DNA of 64,000 bases from Siphonodentalium dalli (Eukaryota > Mollusca > Scaphopoda > Gadilida > Siphonodentaliidae). Below, piece by piece: positions 1 to 11,595 of this stretch. The notes beneath the pieces were generated by a model. The model saw nothing but the letters and a program-made list of their open reading frames with translations. It was not told where the DNA came from and searched no databases. The stretch's first letter is position 1, and every line of letters starts with the position of its first letter. The DNA is taken from assembly GCA_032622095.1 (NCBI GenBank), contig CP136061.1:232622944-232686943 (forward strand). The letters are read 5' to 3'. Both the position numbers and the translations under genes were made by a program.

Positions 1-709
1 CTTGGCCCCTATTTGACCAGGTGACCCCATTTAAAAAAATCTGAATTGCAGTCAAACAAGAACATTCCATGCTAAATAAGCCAACCAGTTCTTGGCTCTT
101 GCAAACATATTTTAAGAATTACTATGTGGTGAAATAGTTATTCGACTTTGTGATCCCATTTTCACAAATCTGTCACCCAAGGTAATTTCATACCAAATAT
201 AAGCAATATAGGCCATTTGATTCTTGCATAGAAGACATATCATGAATTACTATGGAGAGAAAGAGTAATGTAGCTGGCCTTGCACCTACTTGACCTGGTG
301 ACCCTGATTGAACAAATCTTAATCACACATCACCAAAGGACCCTCAATATTAAATATGAGCTAAATAGAGCTGGTTGTTCTTTCAAAGAACACTTGTCAA
401 GTTTGCCAAATATGTTCTAGTGAAGTGGTGGATGTGGGAGTGTCAAATGTCCTGTTGAAAGATTTGAACAATATATATGATAGATTGTTGTTGTAATTGG
501 GAACTAATGACCTCCAGCACATCTCCAGGGAATGTTTATAAAAATGTCAGATTTCACTTGACATGTGTAGGCATACCCCGCATACAGTTAGAGCCAAAGT
601 AAATGCTTCTTAATAATGATTCTCTATCAAGAATTTGAGTAAATATTATTTTTGGGACCAGGGTGGCAGAAGCAGTGAACTTGAGTAAAAGGCCAGGGGG
701 CCCTGACTT

Positions 710-756
<47 letters not shown>

Positions 757-1160
757 GACCATGGAGTTAAAAAATAAAATATTTTTTGGAGTTACGTCCC
801 TGGCCCCGCCCACATTTGACCCAGTGACCTCATTTGAACAGATCTGAACCCCAGTCACCCAAGGATCCTTCATACCAAATATGAACCCATTTGGCCTGAT
901 GGTATTTGAGAAGATGTTGAAAAGAATTACTATGGAGGGAAAGAGTTATGGCCCTGACTTCGCAACTATTTGACCCAGTGACCTCATTTGAACAAATATG
1001 AATGTGAGTTACCTAGGGAACATCCACACCAAATATGAACCCATTCGGTCTTATGGTTCCAGAGGAGAAGAAGTTTAAAGAATTGTTGACGGACGGACAG
1101 ATGGACGGACGATGAGTGATGACTATAGCTCTACCGGAGACTTCATCTCAGGTGAGGTAA
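1..1160 (+). repeat. Pearl-like dispersed repeat, family E, copy 1
   Basis: Degenerate tandem modules recur, each with a 'gacccagtgacctcatttgaac' type phrase, then 'caccaaatatgaaccca', then 'aagaattactatggaggg'. The modules are followed by a short GGAC-type run near 1090-1110 and a terminal segment at about 1113-1150 containing an imperfect hairpin (accggaga / tctcaggt). A second copy with the same order lies at 3660-4068. The order tandem core, microsatellite, terminal hairpin matches pearl/Helentron-associated elements of bivalves. No gene is seen here. Confidence 0.6.
713..752. repeat. (AT)n microsatellite
   Basis: An uninterrupted AT dinucleotide run of about 40 bp inside the family E repeat. 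The tyrosine/isoleucine-rich reading frame across it is an artefact of the repeat. Confidence 0.95.
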
Positions 1161-2431
1161 AAACTTGCCGTTTTCAACTCGTACTCAACGTATACAACGA
1201 ACGTCACTTCCACAGTCCTTATTCGAAATTGGCCGGCGCCCAGAGGGGCTGAAATTGAAATTCTCGACCCTTTGACTGTTAGGTCCCCTCTGGGTGGCGG
1301 CAAATTTGGATCGGTGCGTAATAATATTCGCTTTTTAAGTGTTCCCGAACTACATTTCTACGAACAGTATAATTGTCCGCGAAAGACGCATTGGAGAAAT
1401 GAAAATTCCAAGTTTGAACCCGATGTTTGGGTCCCAAACAAAAACAGGCAATTTGCATGGCATAGAACAAGACAATCAATGACTGTGGGTCGCTCATCAG
1501 AGTGTAAAGACGGATACGACTGGGACTCTGAAGACTACAATAGTCAGTACTTGTTGAACGGTGGGAGGGGATATCGGGTGTACACCTTGAAATTTCTAAC
1601 TGCACGTCCATCCCCTCCCCCCAATAGATCATTGCCCATTACCTCCCAACTGTACCAAACTAAATTACAACTGGTACTTCAAGATCTCCAACTTTTATCT
1701 TGCTGATAATACCGGTATATATCAAAATTATTACATGTAATATAGAATCTATATACAAGTAGCAGACATGAATTTATAACATAGACAGGGTGGTACGGTA
1801 GTGTTAAATCTCCTATCTCTGCTCTCTCCTGTTTGAACCAAATGTAAATCCCAATCTAATAGATCCATTGATCTAGTAATCTCAAATTGTATACATTTAT
1901 TATAGAAGTTGAACTGAGTTCATTTTCATTTCCACGAAACCATCATCATACTAAATAAGACACAACATTATCACATAAGAAAAGAAGTCAATAGCCTACA
2001 TAAACATAATATAACACGTGCCTGTACAACTGCATAGAACACAGCACATGGGAATTAATCTAATTTAAATTGATATGAATGACACAAATAAACTTCTGTT
2101 ATTTGTTTATCAAACGCTGTAAGATAAGATAAGATCTCATTTCATGCAAAAGAGTCATTAGAGAGAATGGCAGGCAGACAAGCTTTATATTGTTAGTGAA
2201 AGAGATTACTTCCAAATAATATTGTGGCATTAGGAATGTGAAAGAACAACATTTGTAACAGGGGTACATATACTTACTTTGACAGCTCAATTGGCAAGGG
2301 TAACAATCTGTCTGTTCGTGATTTTTCTCCCAGACCCATGGACCACTTTCAACTAAATTTTGTGGTATGCGTCAATGTACCCTGGCGGATGTTATAATGT
2401 GGTTAGTTTTTCAAAATTAAATAAAAAAATT
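1161..2431. other. Stretch without a recognised gene; one unrecognised ORF
   Basis: A 144-codon plus-strand ORF at 1272-1706 overlaps a 117-codon minus-strand ORF at 1279-1632. Neither resembles a family I know, and no convincing splice sites flank them. Around 1235-1300 a short inverted repeat is visible (gcgcccagagggg against cccctctgggtggc). The rest is AT-rich and featureless. Confidence 0.35.
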
Positions 2432-3560
2432 AACAAGAGCACGCCATCGGGGCGTGGCATTATATGCCCATTTCTGGAGGAGAGTGGGGCAAGGTTTAAT
2501 TCATTTGACTGAAAAATTCACATACCAAATTTTTTTATCAATCAGAAACCTCAAAATATAAAATTTTAAGTTGAAATTAATATACCTTGTTACCAGTGAG
2601 AAATAACCACAACAACAATCATTCCATCCAATCCAAACAAGTTTATGGTATGAATAGTATACTTCCGAAACACCGCAATGCACATTTTCCTTGTTTGTAA
2701 AGATTAAGTCAATACATGAACTATAATCTGTAGTGGATTTCGATAAAATCTGATGAAATCCTTTGTAGAGAATGTTTATTTGAACTTGATATGTGTACCA
2801 AATTTGGTTCAGTTAACTCGATTCAATCTAAATTTATCATCTGGAAACCGCATATCAGGTCAAATCTAAGTCGAAAAAGGGGCATAACTCAAGTCAAAAT
2901 CATGCGGACGAAACCCATATTCGAACTTGATCTGTATTTTGGGGAGGTAAACTAATTTGGTTCAGTTCACTTGATTCAATCTAAAGTTATCATCTGGAAA
3001 CCGCAAATCAGGTAAAATCTAAGTCGAAAAAGGGACATAACTCAGTCAAAATCATGCGGACAAAACCCATATTTGAACTTGATCTGTATTTTATGGTGGT
3101 AAACTAATATACCAAATTTGGTTCAGTTCACTTGATTCAATCTAGTTATCATCCGGAAACCGCAAATCAGGTAAAATCTAAGTCGAAAAAGGAACATAAC
3201 TCAGTCAAAATCATGCGGACGAAACCCATATTCAAACTTGATCTGTATTTTGTGGTGGTAAACTAACATACCAAATTTGATTCAGTTCACTCGATTCAAT
3301 CTAAAGTTATCATCCGGAAACAGCAAATCAGTTAAAATCTAAGTCGAAAAAGGGGCATAACTCAGTCAAAATCATGCGGACGAAACCCATATTCGAACTT
3401 GATCTGTATTTTGGTGTGGTAAACTAACATACCAAATGTGGTTCAGTTCACTCGATCCAATCGAAGTTATCATCTGGAAACCAAAAGCGGATGGACAACG
3501 GACAGACGGACAACCCATTTACATAACACGACCGTTTTTTTTCTTCAAACGGGCTTTAAA
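2432..3560 (+). mobile_element. Pearl-like / Helentron-associated element, family C, copy 1
   Basis: It starts with AACAAGAGCACGCC and then carries tandem modules with phase points ('catc[ct]ggaaac') at 2839, 2991, 3150, 3311 and 3471, a period close to 160 bp. After the last module comes a short GGAC microsatellite (3487-3512), then a terminal hairpin in which ACGACCGTTT pairs with AAACGGGC around a T-rich loop. There is no coding capacity. The layout matches the bivalve pearl family and DINE-like Helentron derivatives. The family assignment is from architecture only. Confidence 0.65.
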
Positions 3561-3659
3561 AAAATCATATAACAAAAAAACATTTAATAGAAATTTTTTT
3601 TAATGTGTTTTTTTTTAGTTAAATTAAGCAAGGAGTTAAATCTAAGAAACCATTTTTTT

Positions 3660-4068
3660 GTCCCTGGTTCCGCCCACATTTGACCCAGTGACCTCATGAA
3701 CAAATCTGAACCACAGTCACCCAAGGACCCTTCATACCAAATATGAACCCAATCGACCTGATAGTACATGAGAAGAAGTCGTTTTAAGAATTACTATGGA
3801 GGGAAAGTGTTATGGCCCTGGCTTCGCTACTATCTGACGTGGTGACCTCATTTTAACAAATCTGAATACCAGTCACCTAGGGAACATCCACACCAATTAT
3901 GAACCCATGCTGTCCTATTGATCTAAAGAAGACATTCAAAGAATTGTTGACAGATGGATGGATGGCTAGACGGATGGATGGATGGATGGATGGATGGACG
4001 GCTAGATGGATGGATGGATGGACGAGGAGTAGCGACTATAGCTCCACCGGAGACTTCGTCTCAGCTTA
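3660..4068 (+). repeat. Pearl-like repeat, family E, copy 2, with GGAT microsatellite
   Basis: Same modules as 1-1160, followed by an expanded (GGAT)n tract at about 3951-4022 and the terminal hairpin ggagac-ttc-gtctc at 4049-4062. The interval 3561-3659 is T-rich spacer. Confidence 0.6.
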
Positions 4069-4839
4069 ATTTTCTGTTATACTAGACAGCTATACTCTTA
4101 TTTCTTAATATACCTGTTGGATTATGTAGATTATTGGGTTTAAAATGTTTGATACACAAAACTTTATTCAGAAAAAATTGCAGAAATCATTCGAATAAAT
4201 ATCCTGTCAAGAACTGTAACAGCAGTGATTGCATTGCAATAGAAACGTAACACTCATAAGTTGTGATTGTGAGACTAATGCTAAATTATCAACCCATATC
4301 GGGATATTTTCTTTCCTATTTTACAGATAACACAGGTGGTATACTTTATACTCAGTGTTCGACTTCAGAATGAGTTTCATACTCGACATGTCACCGAAAA
4401 CAAAGGCATTACGTTTGCATGGATTGATTTTCAGTGATTACATGTTGATAATTACATGTTAACTTGCTATGTCCGAATTAATTGTTGTCTAAAGTTCGGG
4501 TTTCGGTAAAACGGCACTTATGCAGCATCTGTTCATTCAGGAATGTTTTAAGATAACGTAATATGCTATGTGACAGTAATTGTAGAATATGACTAGTAAT
4601 TGTAGAATATGACTGTCGATTATAGTGCAGCAATTGTAACAATGCAATACGATGATACAGAAAATGATAAACAGTGAATTTATATAAGAGGTTATTAATT
4701 GTTGAAAAAAAAACATTTTTATGCACAATTTTACATAAAGGCAACTTGTTACATAGACACAATATAAATTATTCTAAGAAATTTCACGTAAACATAGTAA
4801 CACATAATAAAAAATAAAAACAAAATCAGCAGTAAAATA
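4069..4839. other. AT-rich spacer, no gene seen
   Basis: Only AT-rich sequence with short shadow ORFs. A small direct duplication (agtaattgtagaatatgact) lies around 4574-4613. Nothing else is recognisable. Confidence 0.5.
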
Positions 4840-5121
4840 CATTAATGCCCTAAATAATCGACTCCTTAACCACAGCAGAATTATGGGTAATTTTCCAGGA
4901 TTTAGTCAGAAATATGGCTTGTTGCCATTCATCGGAAAGCTCTCAGAACCACAGCAGAATTATGGGTAATTTTTCAAGATTTAGTCGGAAATATGGCTTG
5001 TTGCCATTCATTCATTCGTGAGAGCTTTCTGATGAATGGCAACAAGCCATATTTCCGACTAAATCCTGAAAAATTACCCATAATTCTGCTGTGGTTAAGG
5101 AGTCGATTATTTAGGGCATTA

Positions 5122-5124
<3 letters not shown>
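4840..5124. mobile_element. Palindromic foldback MITE, family A, copy 1
   Basis: Inverted arms of about 105 bp read from CA[GT]TAATGCCCTAAATAATCG through 'accacagcagaattatgggtaa' to 'ccattcatcggaaagctc', then mirror back to GGGCATTACTG. The left arm carries a partial internal duplication, making this copy longer than the usual 213 bp. The element is bounded by TA on both sides and its ends begin CAGT, as in Tc1/mariner elements. It is therefore probably a mariner-type non-autonomous element. An AT microsatellite follows directly. Confidence 0.8.

Positions 5125-5160
<36 letters not shown>
5125..5160. repeat. (TA)n microsatellite next to MITE A1
   Basis: TA repeat starting at the right end of the palindromic MITE. 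It may have grown from the TA target duplication. Confidence 0.9.
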
Positions 5161-5164
<4 letters not shown>

Positions 5165-5299
5165 AGGTTTGACTATATCCCTAATCGAGAAATATGGAAG
5201 TTTATTTACAAAGTTGTTGGCTGTTCAGAGTGAACCTTCATCAAATTATATTATAATTGATGTAACAACCAGCAGTGAGCACACACATATAGGTACCAG

Positions 5300-5765
5300 C
5301 CTTATTAATCGTGAGCAGGCCTGAAAATATGGTGCCGGACATTTGCAGAATGAGGTCCCCAGAGGGTGAATTTAGTGACTACCCCACACAGTGGGCTAGT
5401 CACCAAATTCATCATCTGGGAACTTCATTCTGCATAGCCTCATCTGTTATGGGAGACCTAGACTCTTATTTAATTTCCCAGATGGCGATGTGCACCCATT
5501 GGGCACTGCGATTATGCATTGTGTTGTCTGCCAATTTGGGGATATAGAGAATCTAAACTAGAAAAAGAAAAAGAAACTTTCTAAAGTTTCGAAAAAAACT
5601 TGTTAATTTGAGAATAAAGATACTTTTCCAGAGAAGATGAGGCCAGAATGAGGTCGCCAGATGGGTGAATTTAGTGATGCTAGCCTGCTGTGTGGGGTAG
5701 CATCACTAAATTCACCCTCTATGGACCTCACTCTACAAATGTGCGGCACCATATTTTCAGGCCCG
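5300..5765. repeat. Family I palindromic repeat, two inverted copies
   Basis: 'cagaatgaggt...ccagagggtgaatttagtgactaccccacac' at 5334-5390 is mirrored by 'ctagtcaccaaattca...' just after it. A second palindromic unit lies at 5637-5765, which ends 'gtgcggcaccatattttcaggcc', the reverse complement of 'ggcctgaaaatatggtgccg' at 5317-5336. So the 5317-5765 segment as a whole has inverted ends. Other copies lie at 8735-8830, 10380-10480 and 35830-35990. Confidence 0.6.
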
Positions 5766-6126
5766 ATCTTGAGGATCTATTTACTGGTTACCCTCACACT
5801 TATCAGCTGCCTTATTATTTATTTGTCGTAATCCCACATATTTTGTTCACACATTCTGTTTTTGTTGTTACTTCATTAATATTATCATCTGATGAATGTT
5901 AGCTATGAGCTAAAATTCCTGGGCTCGTATTCACCAACTTGGTTTATTTTATAAACAGCATAGTTTATTTCATAGAGGCTGAAAAACACAAAGTAGCATC
6001 ACTAGCGTTTACAATGCACACTGTTTATATGATCAACTCAAGGTATCAGATTTGCTTTGTCAATAGATACCATCTGATGACTATATTGTGAATATTCATT
6101 GGATACAATCCCCACGCATAGAGGTA
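5766..6126. other. No gene seen
   Basis: AT-rich unique-looking sequence with no ORF or repeat that I recognise. Confidence 0.5.
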
Positions 6127-6339
6127 TAGTAATGCCCTAAATAATTGGATCCTTAACTGCAACATAATTATGGGTAACTTTTCAGGATTTAGTCGGAAAT
6201 ATGGCTTGTTGCCATTCATCGGAAAGCTCTCCCCGTGAGCTTTCCGATGAATGGCAAGAAGCCATATTTTCAACTAAATTCTGAAAAGTTACCCATAATT
6301 CTGCTGCGGTTAAGGAGTCGATTAATTAGAGCATAGCTG
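6127..6339. mobile_element. Palindromic foldback MITE, family A, copy 2
   Basis: Two near-perfect inverted arms of about 100 bp meet at 'agctctccccgtgagct'. The right end has diverged (gcatagctg rather than gcattactg). Flanked by TA. Confidence 0.85.
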
Positions 6340-7044
6340 TATATGGGTACAGAGACTCAGACTGAATCTCTATGGGGAATGATTTTTTATGATCTAACAG
6401 AAATATACCAATCATTCCTTTCATCAGTTGTGTTGTTGTGCCATGACCATCCCACAGTTGCTCAGGATTGAAATGAAGCAAACATGTATTGTTATACGCT
6501 TCAAGACTTATGTAATGGGTGCACCATGGTCGATCTATATGATCGCCATCCATTCCTTTGATTGGATAATCCTATACCAGAGCAATGTCTTCCCCTCGAC
6601 CACAACAGATAGTTCTGCATTGAGCCTCGCCTATCATAAACCACCTGGACTAAATATAAAACCAGTTGGTAAATACGAGCCCTGGGTGTTGAATGGTGCG
6701 ATATTCCATAGCTATACTGATCGCGTCAAACCTATATCAATAATATAAATGAGTTTCATGGAATGTATATCTGAAGTTTTTGAAAAATTCCTCATTCTAT
6801 CACCTGTCAAGCGAAAATGCCATTTTTTTATCCAGAATGTTCTCAAAACAACCAAGCATTTCTCTGACCTTATGGAAAACTGATTAATCATGTTCGCAAT
6901 TTATTAAAATAAGTTACAAATTCTCCATTATTTACGTCTGTACTCATGACAGACTTATGCAATTTCAGCTCACACCTTTTACCTTTCTGATAATAACATA
7001 TATTTGCAGAATTCTCACTCTACATGGAATAGTGTTATATGACA
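6340..7044. other. No gene seen
   Basis: Short ORFs on both strands (for example 6428-6748 plus) show no recognisable domain, and no splice-site-framed exon stands out. Confidence 0.45.
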
Positions 7045-7196
7045 TTATATAAATATTGCACGGCTTGGAGGTGACTATGCCAAAATAGTAGTCCGAGGGG
7101 AGGAATAGTCCCTGAGCCGGAGGCGAGGGGACTATTCCTCCACCGAGGACCACTATTTTGGCATAGTCACCGACAAGCTGTGCAATATTTATTATA
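7045..7196. repeat. Long imperfect hairpin
   Basis: Arms of about 65 bp: 'aaatattgcacggcttggaggtgactatgccaaaatag' mirrors '...ctattttggcatagtcaccgacaagctgtgcaatattt', and 'gaggaatagtccc' mirrors 'gggactattcctc'. It could be a small MITE; only one copy is visible here. The next kilobase (7200-8160) holds no recognised gene. Two degenerate direct repeats ('atagtgggcatgctaaaaatag' and 'atagtgggtgtgctaaaattag') lie at 7747-7810. Confidence 0.7.
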
Positions 7197-8164
7197 TTTT
7201 ATCGAACGTTTTTCATTCTGTCCCAGGACCCATAATGTCAAACAGTTCACAATCATCTATATATTCCCATGTATTCCCTTTTCATTGCAGAACGATTCAA
7301 TATTTCCAGTGCAAAGTTTTGTTGTTTCTTTTTTTTTTTCTTGTCAAATTTTCTTCAATAAATTGCCCGGCTTATAATTGGGCAAATCTTAAATTTTCTT
7401 CCTCGATAATTATTAACAATGGAAAGCAGACGTCGTTGTTGTTAAACAATGACATCAGTTCAAAACAATACTTTTTTTTACCAAAAACAAAGTGAAGATT
7501 CGTTCAGAAAATTTAGTACTGCGAACTGAGGAAATAGACAAAAATATAGAAGCGATATTGTGATCAGCGGAGAAAGGAACATGATAAATCGCCACATCAA
7601 ACATGGGTAAAACATCACAAATAACATAAAGAAATTGCTTACGATAATTTATTGTGCTCTAGTTTTCGATTACAAAGACATTTCGGATAAAAATATGTTG
7701 AACTTTCGCAGCGAGACGGAGATGACTTTCAAATTACCTCCCCGGAATAGTGGGCATGCTAAAAATAGATTTCTGGATTTTCCAAGCGATAGTGGGTGTG
7801 CTAAAATTAGGAGGCCCAATATGGCTTCGTGGACGACACTATCGATAATAGTGAATGTCAATCAACCAATCACAAGCGTGGATAAGGCTTAGATAGTCAC
7901 GTGAGATAAAATATTATACAATTATCAAGACCTCGATGAATGTTGACTTCCTCGGGTTGACAATTCCTTGTGTAAACTTCAAAACAATGCGATAACTTTA
8001 TTATTATATGAAACCACAGAAATATATAGTTGACCTCAATCTTAAAATCTGGTTACAGCAATTTTACTGGCCAGCTAATTTTGAAACTCGGAAACCCCAT
8101 TCTATGTAAAAGAGCAAAGAGGTCTGCAGAATCTTATGATAACCTCTTGTGAATATAACGTTAA

Positions 8165-8530
8165 AGGTACACAATGCGATTTGATGGTTCCCATATCAAC
8201 ACATTCCAACAACAACAACATTTCTTCAAATGACGCTTTAGTTATCAGAATGGATTAACTACCAAAAAAATAATGCTAAAAATAATGTAAACTCAAGTAT
8301 AAAAATATCAACATTTTGTTAATTGCAATTTGGCATCAAGAGTATGTTGGTCGGCTCGTCGTATATTTGATAGGCCCGCCAAATATTCCAGCTGGTGAAA
8401 AATAAGATTTGAAAAATTTATATCTAATAACTCTGAGCTTTGATGTGTGGGTTCGATTCGATTCAAATATTTTTTACCCCCAAAGCCAAAGAAATAGTAA
8501 TATAGAAGCCTTAATTTGGATTATGTATTT
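8165..8530 (+). mobile_element. TTAA-flanked MITE, family G, copy 1
   Basis: Starts TTAA|AGGTACACAATGCGAT and ends ...TTAA. Inside are 'attccaacaacaacaacatttctt', 'ctctgagctttgatgtgtgggttcgattcgattc' and 'acccccaaagccaaagaaatagtaat', all shared with copies at 42.4, 43.0, 49.2 and 49.6 kb. No ORF. Confidence 0.7.
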
Positions 8531-9500
8531 TTAACCTTCCAATTTTCAAATAGACGAGAAGTGAACATCGTGCAATGAATGTTTTTTATGTGCTATATAG
8601 TCATTAGAATGGGATTTTGGGAGGTGAATTTATAGTCATATAATAATAAAAGTTTTCGCTGGCAACATCGTGGAGACATCCAACTGTGATCCAAGTATCA
8701 CATCTCCAAGTCTGCAAATAGTGTGTCTGTCATTTGCAGAAAGAGGTCGCCAGAGAATGAATTTAGTAATGCTATCCTCCACCAAATTCACCATCTGAGA
8801 ACCTCATTCTTCTTAGGCCTCAACTGCTGTGGGAGAACTAGGATCTGATTGAAGTTCCCCAGTTGAAGTTGGTGTTTAGGGCCCTGCAAATTGAATTAAT
8901 TTGATGCGATTCGGAATCTTTTGTCTGATTCGATTTGATTCGAAATCAGCTCTCCTGATTAGAATTGTATCGATTCATTGGCACCAGTTGCATTCGCATT
9001 ACTTCAGCAGACAACATTGCTTTTTTGCGAAGATAGATTATGATACCAAAGAAAGTCCACACATACAAACACTGTTGTAGACTGAGCTATACTATATAGA
9101 CCAACGAAGAAGCATTGCACGAGTGATGTAACTGATCATGTCAAAATGTCATATATATGTCGAACTTCAGCTGCGTGAATGTGATTGCTTACTGACTTAT
9201 TGCTTATGATACTGTTTCATTAATTTATAGCAGAGATGGCCACAAAGAATACGCAATTAATTGGTTAAATGTGAATTTGATCCATTTATGGATAATATTT
9301 ACATTATATATACAGACGATCAATTATCATCGTTATGAAATGAGAAAATTGATACCGATATGGTCACTCAGTCAAGTGATATCTACATATTCGCTATTGA
9401 TACGGTTGATGCAATCTTTGGCTGAATTTGGCTGATTCGATTCGAGATTTGATTCAAAATTAAAATGCCCGATTCGCAGGGCATTGATGATGTTAACCAA
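8531..9500. other. Repeat-derived stretch without a gene
   Basis: Contains a family I palindromic copy at about 8735-8830. At 8879-9485 a segment is bounded by inverted 'gggccctgc' / 'gcagggc' ends, with 'gattcgattcga' type sequence inside each end; this may be another degenerate MITE. No coding exon is seen. Confidence 0.4.
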
Positions 9501-10368
9501 TTAGTCACCTCGATTATGCATTTTTATTCTTATTGAAAATTAGGGGATATAGAAACTTCCCAGAAGGGAAATATTAACTAACATACGCTGGGCGTGCAAA
9601 ATACGCCCTCTCTTGGGTCGGCGGAAACTGGTAAAAAAGGGGCATAACTCTGGTAAAAATTGGCGGACGGAACTCAAATTTGAACTTGACCTGTGTTTTG
9701 GTGGGAGAAAGTAATATACCAAATTATCATTGAATCCGATAAGCTCTAGTAAAGTTATCATCCGGACAACAAATTTCAGGGATTTTCTAAGTCAAATTAC
9801 GTCAAAAAAGGGGCCATAACTCTCGCAAAAATTATCGGATTAAAACGAAATTCGGACTAGAGCTGTATTTCGATATATGTAATCCACAAAAAAACGGGTT
9901 TTGCGTATAAACATTCCAAAATCGAGTTATCATCCGGAAACCAAAAAACATAAGAAAAACTGAATTTTCTGAGTCGTAAAAGGGGCACAACTCTGCCAAA
10001 AATGGTCGGACAGAACCCAAGTTCGAACTTGACCTGTGTTTTGGTGGGAGAAAGTAATATACAAAATTTGGATTCATTCCGATAAACTATACTAAAGTTA
10101 TCATCTGGACAACAAATTTCAAGGATTTTCTAAGTCAAAAAACGTCAAATAAGGGGCATAACTCCGGTGAAAATTGGCGGGCGGAACCCAAATTCGAACT
10201 TGAACTTACTTTTCGACTAATAAACCCACATACCAAATTTTATTAAATTTGGTTCACTCTAACTAAAGTTATCATCCGGAAACCAGGTTAACGGACGGAC
10301 GCCCGGACGGACGGACAGACCAATATTATAATACGGCCGTTTTTTCAAACGGGCGTATAAAAACTAGA
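9500..10368 (+). mobile_element. Pearl-like element, family C-related, copy 2
   Basis: Head sequence 'ttagtcacctcgattatgca...ggggatatagaaacttccc' (about 9502-9560) is shared with 36808-36870. It is followed by modules of 'aaaaaggggcataactctggtaaaaattggcggac' type, a GGAC run at 10293-10318, and the terminal hairpin cggccgttttttcaaacggg. No ORF of note. Confidence 0.6.
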
Positions 10369-10379
10369 TACTTCCAAGA

Positions 10380-10480
10380 AGATGAGGCCTAAGTAGAATG
10401 AGGTCCTCAGAGGGTGAATTTGGTGATGCTAGCCCACTGTTGGGACCTCATTCTGCAAATGACAGACACACTATTTGCGG
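10380..10480. repeat. Family I palindromic repeat copy
   Basis: 'gaatgaggtcctcagagggtgaatttggtgatgctagcccac' followed by its degenerate mirror. Same family as 5300-5765. Confidence 0.5.
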
Positions 10481-10699
10481 GCTTGCAAATCTCTATGTAC
10501 CCCACGATGTTGCCGCAAATAATGATTTTGTTCCCACAACAACAGACAACAACGGTCATAACATAGCAGTTCGATCAGCCTCAAGTTTTGTGTGCTATGC
10601 GATCTGCACATTAATCCACACAAATCAATGGATCGGATGTCAGGTGACGTCAAACATGGCGTGCTAGATCAAAGTCATGATTTGACGTAGCTGCCAGTG

Positions 10700-11104
10700 C
10701 ATGCCAGTGCAAAGGCCATTATACCAAAGCGCTCCAGTCGCACTTCCTTTCTGACTCTGTCACCGGCTGGGTACCAGTCTATATTCAGCATGGCTTTTTT
10801 CCAGCCAAAATGGCGAAAGCAATCGCCCCAATGTAAAATTTCCAATGTGCTTTGAGAACAATTCCCACAATAAAAACTTATTGACAGAATGGACAATTAG
10901 AGCGCTGGTCTTATTGATGATTTTCGCACGTTACTCAGCAAAATGGCAGCAAATTAGAACTTGTATGTATGACTTGACTGATGTTTGTCATGTGTGTTAT
11001 CGTCCATGTGTATTTAGACATTTGTGTTGATAAAATAATCTGAGAACCAAATCACACCATTTTGCGATATAGTTCTTTGGTACTAGAGGGACTTCAAAAG
11101 TTAA
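10700..11104 (+). repeat. Dispersed repeat J, copy 1
   Basis: About 350 bp is clearly homologous to 54420-54775. Shared landmarks are 'aaaatggcgaaa', 'atgtgctttgagaacaattccca', 'ttgtgttgataaaataat' and 'atatagttcttt'. The second copy lies inside an inverted-repeat element, so this one is probably a remnant of the same element. No coding potential is apparent. Confidence 0.55.
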
Positions 11105-11184
11105 GGTATGAAATTACACAAACTTTTTTCGATATTTTGTGTTCTTGGTAAGGGCAACATGGGGATCTGTTCACTTAGTATATA

Positions 11185-11362
11185 CAGTAATGCTCTAAAT
11201 AACCGACCCCTTAACCACAGCAGAATTATGGGTAACTTTTCAGGATTTAGTCGGAAATATGGCGTGATGCCATTCATCGGAAAGCCATATTTCCGACTAA
11301 ATCCTGAAAAGTTACCCATAATTCTGCTGTGGTTAAGGGGTCAATTAATTAGAACATTACTG
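11185..11362. mobile_element. Palindromic foldback MITE, family A, copy 3 (short loop)
   Basis: CAGTAATGCTC... to ...AACATTACTG, 178 bp, flanked by TA. It lies about 235 bp downstream of the zinc-finger stop codon, so it may fall in the 3' UTR. Together with the 150 bp to its right it is duplicated at 12712-13036. Confidence 0.85.
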
Positions 11363-11595
11363 TATATTAATATCATGGAAGTCCACCAAATGTGGGTAAA
11401 ATGTGGCAGCGGTCTTAAGCTTATCAAGTTATTAATGGAGAAAAACCCTGCATGGAGATTGGTAACCAATCTCCTCGATGCTGCACATGCGCCCCTCGCA
11501 CACATTCTCTTCAACCAGCTGCCGAGGGTGACAGGGGACATTGCTCATCACAACCAGACGTGGAGACAGGTCTGTTATATAGTGAAGAAGAACAT

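Noticed and set aside
646-873. 75-aa ORF with a Tyr-Ile run
   Set aside because: Produced by the (AT)n microsatellite inside a dispersed repeat.
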